This document shows positions 51,956 to 58,101 of a stretch of 64,000 nt of DNA, one piece after another. The notes beneath the pieces were generated by a model. That model saw only the letters and a list, made by a program, of their open reading frames with translations, was not told the origin of the DNA and ran no database searches. Made by a program: the position numbers and the translations under genes. Positions within the stretch are counted from its first letter, which is position 1. Each line of letters opens with the position of its first letter. The stretch comes from Prevotella sp. ne3005 (GTDB lineage: Bacteria > Bacteroidota > Bacteroidia > Bacteroidales > Bacteroidaceae): assembly GCF_900110085.1 (NCBI RefSeq), contig NZ_FOCK01000001.1, forward strand, positions 1 to 64,000, given 5' to 3'.

Positions 51956-52849
51956 TTATTCAAACGTTCCATTCTCGTATTCTTGCTGGAATTGTGTACA
52001 CGTCTTGCCTGTGGCTTTCTTGAAGAACCGCATCAGATGTGAAGGCTCTGAGAAGTGGAAGTCGTAGGCAATCTCGCTGACCGTCTTGTGGCTGAACAAC
52101 AGTCCGTTCTTGATTTCGGCCAGCAGGCGTTGCTTCAGCAGGACGGTGGCTGGAACACCATATTGCGCCATGACGCTCTGGTTAAGCGTCACCCGGCTGA
52201 CGTGCATCAGGTCGGCATATTCCTGCACACGCTGCAGGTCGCGGATGTGCTGCTCCATCAGTTCCACAAACAGGAAAGCGTAGTGGTTCTTCGGCAGTTC
52301 AAAGGGCAGACTATATGTCTCGGTATAGCGTCGGTTCAAGACGGCCAGCAGATAGTAGAGCACGCTGACGATGATATGGTAGCTGTCGGCTACAGGCTGG
52401 CGCAGTTCGCTGCGGATTTTCTTCAGCAGCCGTTCGTATTCCGTCAGTTCGTCGGCTGTTGCCATGAAGTATGGTGGCGTGTCGGTCTGCTGGCAGTACT
52501 GCAGGCGATAGACAAAGAACTTGTCGGCAATAAACGTACGCATGAAGTCGTTGCGGAAGATAAGGAAATCGTAGTCGAGGGCATCTTCGTCAATGTGCCA
52601 TTCCTGCTGCTGGTGGGGCTTCAGGATGAGCACCATGCCATCGCGCAGTTCTATCTTCTGGTAGCCCAGCAACAGATAGCCATTGGCCTTACGGAAGAAG
52701 AACATCTCGAAAAAATCGGTCTTGAACACGGGGTATTCCGTCAGCACGCCCCTCCGCTCACTGCCATGGGCGGTGTTGATAAAGAAATCTACACCACATT
52801 CCGTCTTGCTGAAAGGCACCTCTACGAGCCTGTATGTTGTTTTTGCCAT
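51956..52849 (-). CDS. AraC-family transcription regulator
   Basis: A 297-residue protein with an N-terminal cupin-like sensor (DGMVLILKPHQQQEWHI) and a C-terminal pair of helix-turn-helix motifs (LMHVSRVTLNQSVMAQYG; TVSEIAYDFHFSEPSHLMRF, then FKKATGKTCTQF). It is divergent from the metallo-hydrolase/radical-SAM operon, and a perfect 14-bp palindrome lies in the shared control region, so it probably regulates that operon in response to a small molecule. Its identity as the cassette's own regulator is inference from position. Confidence 0.88.
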   Translation of the reverse strand: MAKTTYRLVEVPFSKTECGVDFFINTAHGSERRGVLTEYPVFKTDFFEMFFFRKANGYLLLGYQKIELRDGMVLILKPHQQQEWHIDEDALDYDFLIFRNDFMRTFIADKFFVYRLQYCQQTDTPPYFMATADELTEYERLLKKIRSELRQPVADSYHIIVSVLYYLLAVLNRRYTETYSLPFELPKNHYAFLFVELMEQHIRDLQRVQEYADLMHVSRVTLNQSVMAQYGVPATVLLKQRLLAEIKNGLLFSHKTVSEIAYDFHFSEPSHLMRFFKKATGKTCTQFQQEYENGTFE

Positions 52850-52910
52850 ACCTCTTTATATGATTTCGGCTGCGAAGGTACGAAAAAAGCGTGATTTATC
52901 AAAATGGCAT

Positions 52911-52924
52911 AACAACATGTTGTT
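52911..52924. promoter_or_regulatory. Perfect 14-bp palindrome AACAACATGTTGTT (candidate operator)
   Basis: It lies between the divergent AraC-type regulator and the metallo-hydrolase operon, about 30 bases upstream of the latter's -7 box. AraC proteins usually prefer direct repeats, so a different regulator may use it. Confidence 0.5.
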
Positions 52925-52954
52925 CTGGTATAGACATCTTTAACATTTCGCCGT

Positions 52955-52962
52955 ACCTTTGC
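52955..52962 (+). promoter_or_regulatory. Promoter -7 box of the radical-SAM pair operon
   Basis: TACCTTTG, 30 bases before the ATG at 52992. It rules out an upstream ATG at 52959, which would not be transcribed. No good -33 box is present, consistent with activation. Confidence 0.6.
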
Positions 52963-52991
52963 ACCCAGAAATCAAAAAAACAGAAAAGAAC

Positions 52992-53759
52992 ATGAAGATT
53001 CAACAGATTAGAAACGCTACGATTAAGATTGAGTATGCCGGTAAGGTGATGCTGATAGACCCCATGCTGGGCGAAAAGGGCTGTATGCCTCCGTTCCCGT
53101 TCTCGCACCATCAGGAATTGCGCAACCCGATTCACGACCTGCCGATGACGGTGGACGAACTATTAAGGGATGTGGACTGCGTGTTGCTGACCCATCTGCA
53201 CACTGACCACATAGACGATGCCGCTTATGAGCAGCTGCCGAAGGAAATGCTCATCGTCGTGCAGGACGAGCTGGACCGTGAGGTGGTCGTGTCGCATGGG
53301 TTCAAGCAGGTGAAAGTGATTGAGGGCGAGATGCAGCTGGGCGATGTTCGTCTGTCGAAGGCTGAGAGCCATCACGGCCACTGGTGGATGCTGCCGAAGG
53401 CCGGCCACACCTGCGGCTATGTGTTCCAGCACCCTGCGGAGCCTACGACCTATCTGGCTGGCGACACCATCTGGTATAGTGGTGTGCGTCGCAACCTTGA
53501 CCGCTGGCAGCCCGATGTGGTGATAGTCAATGCTGGCGGCAACAAGTTTCATGTGGGAGGGCATGTCATCATGCACATTCCCGATGTGCTGAAGACGATG
53601 GACTACACACCGAAGGCCACCTTCGTGGCCACCCACCTGGAGGGCGTGAACCACAATCACGTCACCCGTGCCGCACTCCTTCAGGCTGCCAGGGAGCATG
53701 GAGTGGCTGGGCGCGTCCACATTCCCGAGGACGGTGAGAGCGTAAATGTCAGCAAGTAA
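52992..53759 (+). CDS. Metallo-beta-lactamase-fold hydrolase (UlaG-like)
   Basis: A 255-residue cytosolic metal hydrolase. The THLHTDHID motif supplies the first zinc ligands, LAGDTIWY the bridging Asp, and ATHLEGVNH the last His; the strand start KIEYAGKVMLIDPMLG is typical of UlaG-type proteins. The substrate is unknown. It is first in the operon with the two radical-SAM-type genes, the next of which starts ten bases after its stop, so it probably acts on the same pathway or protects the cell from its product. Confidence 0.85.
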   Translation: MKIQQIRNATIKIEYAGKVMLIDPMLGEKGCMPPFPFSHHQELRNPIHDLPMTVDELLRDVDCVLLTHLHTDHIDDAAYEQLPKEMLIVVQDELDREVVVSHGFKQVKVIEGEMQLGDVRLSKAESHHGHWWMLPKAGHTCGYVFQHPAEPTTYLAGDTIWYSGVRRNLDRWQPDVVIVNAGGNKFHVGGHVIMHIPDVLKTMDYTPKATFVATHLEGVNHNHVTRAALLQAAREHGVAGRVHIPEDGESVNVSK

Positions 53760-53769
53760 ACGAGAGACG

Positions 53770-54459
53770 ATGAGTGTTTGTATCAAAGACCTGATTCAGA
53801 ACATGAATCTTGTGATTGGCTGTAATATCGGCTGTAGTTATTGCTATGCCCGCAACAATTGTCGTCGCTACCACATTACAGACGATTTCTCTGTGCCGGA
53901 ATTCTATCCTGGCAAGCTGCGGCTGATGGGCAATCCGAAGCCCCACAACTGGCTGCTGACAGGCATGAGTGACCTCGCGGGGTGGAAAGACGAATGGCGT
54001 GAACTGGTGTTCGACAAGATGCGCCAGAACGTGCAGCACCAATATCTGTTTCTCAGTAAACGGCCCGACCTGCTGCACATGTCAGTTACACCCGACAACG
54101 GATGGTTTGGAGTCACGGTGACCTCTTCGAAGGAAAAGCAGCGTATCGACCAGTTGCGGGAGAATGTAGGTTCAACTCACCTGCATGTCACCTTCGAGCC
54201 GATGTTCAACGATATTGGAGAGGTTGACTTGCACGGCATTAGCTGGATTGTGATAGGAACGGAAACGGGTAAGCGCAAGGGCAAGGCCGTGTCGGAAGTC
54301 AGTTGGGTGGAGAATTTGACAGAACAGGCACACCGGCTGAACATTCCCGTTTTCATGAAGGAAGACCTCGTTCCCATTATGGGGGAGGCAAATATAGTAC
54401 AGGAGTTGCCACAGGAATTTAAGGAAGTATTAAAACAACAGGGTTATGATTATAAATGA
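53770..54459 (+). CDS. DUF5131 (phage Gp37/Gp68-like) radical-SAM-type protein
   Basis: A 229-residue protein with a CxxxCxxC cluster in GCNIGCSYCYAR, the signature that binds a 4Fe-4S cluster and S-adenosylmethionine. HNWLLTGMSDLAGW, YLFLSKRPDLL, GVTVTSSKE and IGTETGKRKG match DUF5131, a family named for phage Gp37/Gp68. I recall it as one half of a 'radical SAM mobile pair'. It overlaps the next gene by 14 bases. The reaction is unknown. Confidence 0.8.
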   Translation: MSVCIKDLIQNMNLVIGCNIGCSYCYARNNCRRYHITDDFSVPEFYPGKLRLMGNPKPHNWLLTGMSDLAGWKDEWRELVFDKMRQNVQHQYLFLSKRPDLLHMSVTPDNGWFGVTVTSSKEKQRIDQLRENVGSTHLHVTFEPMFNDIGEVDLHGISWIVIGTETGKRKGKAVSEVSWVENLTEQAHRLNIPVFMKEDLVPIMGEANIVQELPQEFKEVLKQQGYDYK

Positions 54460-55312
54460 CAAACAAGTGCAGTCGGTGATGACAAAGTCATCGCTGCCTG
54501 TGGGCGGTTATTCCGTCAATCCGTACGTGGGCTGTACCCATGCCTGCAAGTACTGTTACGCCTCTTTTATGAAGCGCTTCACAGGTCATACCGAGCCGTG
54601 GGGGACTTTCCTCGACGTGAAGTACTGGCCTGCCATAACCAATCCGCACAAGTACGACGGCGAGCGCATCGTCATCGGTTCGGTGACAGACGGCTACAAC
54701 GAGCAGGAGGCAGAATACAAGCGTACCCGTGCACTGCTGGAACAGCTACAGGGTGCCGACTGCGAGATTATCGTCACCACGAAGAGCGACCTCGTGTTGC
54801 GTGACCTCGACCTGCTGAAAACGTTCAAGCGCGTCACGGTATCGTGGTCTGTAAACACCCTCGACGAGCAGTTCAAGGAAGCGATGGACGATGCGCCCAG
54901 CATCGAGCGACGACTGGCTGCAATGAAGCAGGTCTATGAGTCGGGCATCCGCACCGTCTGCTTCGTGTCACCCATCTTCCCAGGCATTACCGATGTCTTT
55001 GCCATCATCGAGCGTGTTAAGGATTATTCTGACCTTGTATGGCTGGAGAACCTGAACCTTCGCGGACAGTTCAAGCCCACCATCATGCAGTACATCCGCG
55101 AAGAGCATCCCGACCTGCTACCGCTCTACGACGACATCTACAAGCGCAAGCGCCGTGACTACTGGCAGACGCTCGCCCTGCAGGTGGAAGCCTACACGAA
55201 GGAGCACCAGATGCCCTACGTCATCAACGACCTACCCTATGGTCGCTCAGAGTATGGCCATCCCGTCGTGGTCAACTATTTCTACCACGAGGAAATCAGG
55301 CTGACGCGATAG
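54446..55312 (+). CDS. SPL-family radical SAM protein
   Basis: A 288-residue protein with the radical-SAM cluster CTHACKYCYA and downstream VIGSVTDGYNEQEAEY, VTTKSDLVLRDLD, VSWSVNTLDEQF and FVSPIFPGITD. These place it near spore-photoproduct-lyase-like proteins without implying lesion repair. With the overlapping DUF5131 gene it forms the pair I recall as 'radical SAM mobile pair' proteins. A strong terminator follows. Confidence 0.85.
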   Translation: MIINDKQVQSVMTKSSLPVGGYSVNPYVGCTHACKYCYASFMKRFTGHTEPWGTFLDVKYWPAITNPHKYDGERIVIGSVTDGYNEQEAEYKRTRALLEQLQGADCEIIVTTKSDLVLRDLDLLKTFKRVTVSWSVNTLDEQFKEAMDDAPSIERRLAAMKQVYESGIRTVCFVSPIFPGITDVFAIIERVKDYSDLVWLENLNLRGQFKPTIMQYIREEHPDLLPLYDDIYKRKRRDYWQTLALQVEAYTKEHQMPYVINDLPYGRSEYGHPVVVNYFYHEEIRLTR

Positions 55313-55337
55313 CATGACTTCGATTTCAATTATATTG

Positions 55338-55375
55338 CCGCATACGTACAATACTGCCGTATGCGGTTTTATTTT
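55338..55375 (+). terminator. Terminator of the radical-SAM pair operon
   Basis: CCGCATACG (55338-55346) pairs with CGTATGCGG (55358-55366), then TTTTATTTT. It begins 25 bases after the stop codon and abuts the integrase remnant. Confidence 0.8.
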
Positions 55376-55715
55376 GCAGCAGATGGGTAGCAGTGGTGTG
55401 GCGGATGGTGTGCGGCGACACCCGCTTGTCTCTTACTGACGGCATCCTCTCTGCCAAAGTCTTTGCATGTCTCGTGACCATCTCGTACACACCGAATCGC
55501 GTCATTGGCTACTACTGTCTGTTGACAAAGACAAAATCATCAGGTTCTCTTTTGCCTATGAGCGTTCTCAGTTCCTTACGGGTATTGTCCCAAAGCGGGC
55601 ATCTGCGTTTTTTGTTGCCCTTGCCGGTAATGGTGACAACAGGCAGTCCTTTCCCCTTTGGCATATATAGATCCTGATCTTTCGCAAGTGAATATTCATT
55701 CATCAAGCGACTAAT
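55374..55715 (-). pseudogene. Remnant of a tyrosine recombinase (integrase)
   Basis: About 114 codons in one frame. The piece ISRLMNEYSLAK is followed by VTITGKGNKKRRCPLWDN and DDFVFVNRQ, then two adjacent TAG stops (55509-55514), then MTRFGVYEMVTRHAKTLAER and SPHTIRHTTATHLLQ. The HxIRHTxATxLLQ segment carries the catalytic His-x-x-Arg. Both ends are missing, including the catalytic Tyr, so it is dead. Its 5' end is the right copy of the 37-bp direct repeat. Confidence 0.8.
55679..55715. repeat. 37-bp direct repeat, right copy
   Basis: Identical to 51651-51687, in the same orientation. It is the 5' end of the integrase remnant. Confidence 0.8.
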
Positions 55716-55799
55716 AGGGCGAGGTGTTTTAAATCAAGAGTTTGCAGGTATTGGGAATAATTTTCCTGTTTCGAGGGAGGGGAAGTGTGGAGTTTTGCA

Positions 55800-55807
55800 T
55801 AACTTTG
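55800..55807 (+). promoter_or_regulatory. Promoter -7 box of the thioesterase gene
   Basis: TAACTTTG, 36 bases before the ATG at 55843; TTTC near 55778-55781 is a poor -33 match. Confidence 0.5.
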
Positions 55808-55842
55808 CAGCCGAATTCATAGGCTAGTTTTAGTTTTCAGTG

Positions 55843-56271
55843 ATGGTACAAGAAGTAAATAACGGCTATAGACATATCTTGCCGATTCAGATTCGATTCA
55901 ACGACGTGGATAAGTTTGGCCACGTCAACAATACCGTTTATTTTCAGTTCTACGATACGGCCAAGACCGAGTACTTTGCCACCGTTTGCGAGGATGTGGA
56001 TTGGGAGCGCGTAGCCATTGTGGTAGCGAAGATCGAGGCCGACTTCGTGTCACAGATCAAGGCAGGCAACCATATCGCAGCGCGTACGCGTACGACGAAG
56101 ATTGGCAATAAGAGTTTCCATCTCGAACAGGACATTATCGATGTTGATACCCTGGAGGTGAAGTGCCGTTGCGCTTCAGTGATGGTGCTCTACGACTTGG
56201 AGCATCATCAAACCATGCCCTTCCCAGATGCCTGGCGCCAGGCTATCCGTCAGTACGACGGACTGGAGTGA
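55843..56271 (+). CDS. Acyl-CoA thioesterase, hot-dog fold
   Basis: A 142-residue 4HBT-type protein. RFNDVDKFGHVNNTVYFQFYD contains the family's catalytic-site Asp and HVNN motif, and AGNHIAARTRTTKIGNKSFH matches the central strand. It would hydrolyse acyl-CoA or related thioesters in the cytosol. The GTG one codon earlier is an unlikely start. It stands alone at the right edge of the integrase remnant and is followed by octamer repeats. Confidence 0.88.
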   Translation: MVQEVNNGYRHILPIQIRFNDVDKFGHVNNTVYFQFYDTAKTEYFATVCEDVDWERVAIVVAKIEADFVSQIKAGNHIAARTRTTKIGNKSFHLEQDIIDVDTLEVKCRCASVMVLYDLEHHQTMPFPDAWRQAIRQYDGLE

Positions 56272-56290
56272 AATTGTGTAGTACACGAAA

Positions 56291-56322
56291 TTGCAAAATT
56301 GCAAAATTGCAAAATTGCAAAA
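56291..56322. repeat. Four tandem TTGCAAAA octamers (left array)
   Basis: Four exact copies of TTGCAAAA, the complement of the TTTTGCAA array at 56485-56508. The two arrays face each other across the A/T palindrome. Confidence 0.85.
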
Positions 56323-56399
56323 ACAAAAATCAATTTGGGTTTTTGGGGGCTTGGCTCGAGGGGATGAGAGTAAGAGATATTATATTTATAGTTATATTA

Positions 56400-56449
56400 A
56401 ATATATTATATATATATTATATTATAATATAATATATATATAATATATT
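56400..56449. other. Perfect 50-bp A/T-only palindrome (origin- or cruciform-like)
   Basis: Every base from 56400 to 56449 pairs with its mirror around 56424/56425, with no mismatch, and all are A or T. It lies between the convergent thioesterase and DUF4248 genes, flanked by octamer arrays of opposite orientation. It could melt or extrude a cruciform, as replication origins, transfer origins or some terminators do. Confidence 0.8.
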
Positions 56450-56484
56450 CTAAGTGTGGGATTTTGGTGGAACTGAAAAAATCG

Positions 56485-56508
56485 TTTTGCAATTTTGCAA
56501 TTTTGCAA
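56485..56508. repeat. Three tandem TTTTGCAA octamers (right array)
   Basis: Three exact copies with left flank AAATCG and right flank TTTGGG, the same flanks as the two-copy array at 44222-44237. Confidence 0.85.
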
Positions 56509-56637
56509 TTTGGGCACATGCATTACCCTATGTGTCTTCACCAACCAACAAAATATTCTTGACAAAACAACATTCTTACATCACCCACAAAATATGCCTC
56601 CAATGAAAGTCGGAGTTTGGTCGGAGGAAAGTGGATG

Positions 56638-56674
56638 TTTACTCCGAGTAAAGTCCAAGTTTACTCGGAGCAAA
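56638..56674. repeat. Two TTTACTC/GAGTAAA-type palindromes
   Basis: TTTACTCCGAGTAAA (56638-56652) is palindromic around its centre; TTTACTCGGAGCAAA (56660-56674) is a near copy. They resemble the palindrome at 29655-29673. A long reading frame across this stretch looks spurious because it is built from these repeats. Confidence 0.5.
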
Positions 56675-56694
56675 CCTCAAGCGTGCTATATGGG

Positions 56695-56721
56695 CCTAAA
56701 AAAGGCAGCTCTACGGCTGCC
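56695..56721 (-). terminator. Terminator of the DUF4248 gene
   Basis: On the minus strand GGCAGC and GCTGCC (56704-56709 with 56716-56721) form a stem around a six-base loop, followed by a run of T. The stem includes the stop codon. Confidence 0.8.
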
Positions 56722-56914
56722 CAAGGTAACGGTAAATAATGTTGACTTCCGACGGAAGAAACGTTCGTCGGCGCTGCGTCGCGAAGCCCTCGAGATCAGG
56801 GTAATCGAGCAGCAAACTCTTAAATTTCTGCCAGGCTGAACGCGGCAGAATGTTGGGGAAGTAGCTCTGTGCGAGTTCCATTCGGCCCATTGAAGATAGA
56901 AGTTTATTATCCAT
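56711..56914 (-). CDS. DUF4248-family protein
   Basis: A 67-residue protein (SMGRMELAQSYFPNILPRSAW, FKSLLLDYPDL, FLPSEVNIIYRYLGQP). The YGRMELAQxYFP-like opening and the closing LPSEVxIIxxYLG match DUF4248, a small Bacteroidales family of unknown function that I know mostly beside BT4734/VirE-type genes, HU-like proteins and muramidases. It is divergent from the HU-like gene and has its own promoter and terminator. Confidence 0.8.
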   Translation of the reverse strand: MDNKLLSSMGRMELAQSYFPNILPRSAWQKFKSLLLDYPDLEGFATQRRRTFLPSEVNIIYRYLGQP

Positions 56915-56937
56915 TGATCTTGTTTTTAATTATGGTA

Positions 56938-56969
56938 CAAAGGTACTAAATTATGGCGAAAATACCAAA
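56938..56969 (-). promoter_or_regulatory. Promoter of the DUF4248 gene
   Basis: Minus-strand TTTG (56966-56969), 20 bases, TACCTTTG (56938-56945). A full consensus match 24 bases before the start codon. Confidence 0.7.
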
Positions 56970-56990
56970 TTAAAAGAGCAAAATATTTAG

Positions 56991-57041
56991 TATAAGTACT
57001 TATAAGTAATATTAAGTTCATATAACTCATTATAAGTACTT
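56991..57041. promoter_or_regulatory. Repeated TATAAGTACTT motif between divergent promoters
   Basis: TATAAGTACTT occurs at 56991-57001 and 57031-57041, each containing the palindrome AGTACT, between the divergent DUF4248 and HU-like promoters. It is a plausible shared operator. Confidence 0.45.
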
Positions 57042-57057
57042 TAGATTGATTATAGAA

Positions 57058-57089
57058 TTTGCATAACTACAAATTATTTCGTACCTTTG
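57058..57089 (+). promoter_or_regulatory. Promoter of the HU-like/smalltalk operon
   Basis: TTTG (57058-57061), 20 bases, TACCTTTG (57082-57089). Transcription would start near 57094, with a leader of about 90 bases that is A-rich near the ATG. Confidence 0.75.
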
Positions 57090-57182
57090 TACTCGCAAAC
57101 AGGAAATGGTACCACCTAGATTGCAAAGAGAGAACAAACAAACTATTTAAAAACAAACTAAAAAAGAAAGGAACAAAATTTT

Positions 57183-57725
57183 ATGGCAAGTGAAGTAATT
57201 GCATTTCCAGTGAATCTGAGGAAGAACAAGAACCAGTACAACGCCGGTTACGGCCAGTACTATCCCGAGGCAGACACCAAGGAGCCTCTGAGTCTGAAGG
57301 GTTTCGCCAAGCACCTGGCTGAGCACGGAAAGCTCGTAGACTACCCCATGGCGGTGCTCGTGTTGCAGAACATCGTGGCATGTCTGAAGGAGATGGTGAT
57401 CCAGGGTCAGCCTGTGAAGCTGGATGGCTTCGGCACGTTCTCGCCCAGCATCGAGAGCGACGGCAAGAAGGCGCAGGACACGGTGGAGAAGTCGCTGGCA
57501 GTGGGAGTAGACAACCTGATTGCGGGTGTACACCTGCGCTTCGTGCCCGAGAACTCGAAGGGCGAGAAGCTGACCAGTCGCGCGCTGAAAGAGGAGTGTA
57601 CCTTCAAGGCCGCCTACGTGGTGGAGTCGAAGAAGAAAACCGTCGATGGCAAGGAGCGTACCTACCAGGAGAAGATTCCTATCAGCTCGTTCGCAGTAGC
57701 CACTCATCAGGAAGGAGGTGAATGA
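57183..57725 (+). CDS. HU-like DNA-binding protein
   Basis: A 180-residue protein of the HU-HIG-like family. GFAKHLAEHGKLVDYPMAVL and IVACLKEMVIQGQPVKLDGFGTFSP match the HU helical body and the G-x-F-G-T-F turn. The C-terminal half (ALKEECTFKAAYVVE, basic KKKTVDGKERTYQEK) is unlike standard HU. It probably bends or coats DNA. Its stop overlaps the smalltalk start. In other Bacteroidales, as I recall, such proteins accompany BT4734/DUF3987 genes and muramoyl amidases, which suits the neighbouring module B. Confidence 0.85.
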   Translation: MASEVIAFPVNLRKNKNQYNAGYGQYYPEADTKEPLSLKGFAKHLAEHGKLVDYPMAVLVLQNIVACLKEMVIQGQPVKLDGFGTFSPSIESDGKKAQDTVEKSLAVGVDNLIAGVHLRFVPENSKGEKLTSRALKEECTFKAAYVVESKKKTVDGKERTYQEKIPISSFAVATHQEGGE

Positions 57726-57826
57726 TGACGAAGAAGGAGACGTTGAAGTGGACGCTGCAGATCATAGCGTCGGTAATCACGGCCGTACTCACGGCACTGG
57801 GAGCCACCTCGTGCATGGGTATGTAG
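57722..57826 (+). CDS. Smalltalk protein
   Basis: A 34-residue peptide (MMTKKETLKWTLQIIASVIT, then AVLTALGATSCMGM) overlapping the HU-like stop by four bases (ATGA). A basic start, one hydrophobic helix and a TSC near the end are the features of the Bacteroidales family named smalltalk, which sits directly after HU-like genes. The Cys near the end and the hydrophobic helix resemble a lipoprotein signal with almost no mature part. Function is unknown. Confidence 0.8.
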   Translation: MMTKKETLKWTLQIIASVITAVLTALGATSCMGM

Positions 57827-57832
57827 ACAATG

Positions 57833-57862
57833 GGGGCAGACGATGAAGTTCGTCTGCCCCTT
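57833..57862 (+). terminator. Terminator of the HU-like/smalltalk operon
   Basis: GGGGCAGACGA (57833-57843) pairs perfectly with TCGTCTGCCCC (57850-57860) around TGAAGT. Only two T follow. Confidence 0.75.
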
Positions 57863-57908
57863 GTCATCCCGACTAAGCTCGAAATGACGGGAGGCGGTCG
57901 AAATGACA
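57862..57908. repeat. Diverged copy of the palindromic (REP-like) element
   Basis: It begins TGTCATCCCGACTAAG and ends TCGAAATGACA, matching the ends of the element at 29802-29862 with changes in the middle. Confidence 0.55.
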
Positions 57909-58051
57909 AAGTGTAAACTATCAAGCGCCAATCACGAGAATTTACTATCAATTTGTTACGAAAACAATCAAAATCAAGGCAAAATGATATTTGTGTGCGA
58001 ATTCCAACAAAATTAATGTTATAAAAATAATTGTTTTAATAACTTTTTGTA
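57901..58051 (+). promoter_or_regulatory. gltB upstream region, right copy of the island-flanking duplication
   Basis: It aligns without gaps to 43427-43577. The most conserved blocks, which may be regulator sites, are AATGACAAAGTGTAA, the ATGATATTTGTGTGCGAA block at 57984-58001, and TTTTAATAACTTTTTG next to the -7 box. Confidence 0.7.
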
Positions 58052-58060
58052 TTACCTTTG
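58031..58060 (+). promoter_or_regulatory. Promoter of gltBD
   Basis: TTG (58031-58033), 19 bases, TACCTTTG (58053-58060). Transcription would start near 58065, after the ATG at 57991, which supports the start at 58102. Confidence 0.7.
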
Positions 58061-58101
58061 CACCCGAAATCAGGACAAAAGAAAGATTTAGCAATAATAA
58101 T

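Noticed and set aside
56495..56839. A 114-residue frame across the octamer and palindromic repeats
   Set aside because: It is built from repeats and overlaps the DUF4248 gene and its terminator on the other strand.
57991..58101. A 37-residue N-terminal extension of GltB
   Set aside because: The gltB promoter lies inside this stretch, so it would not be transcribed, and the conserved propeptide begins at 58102.
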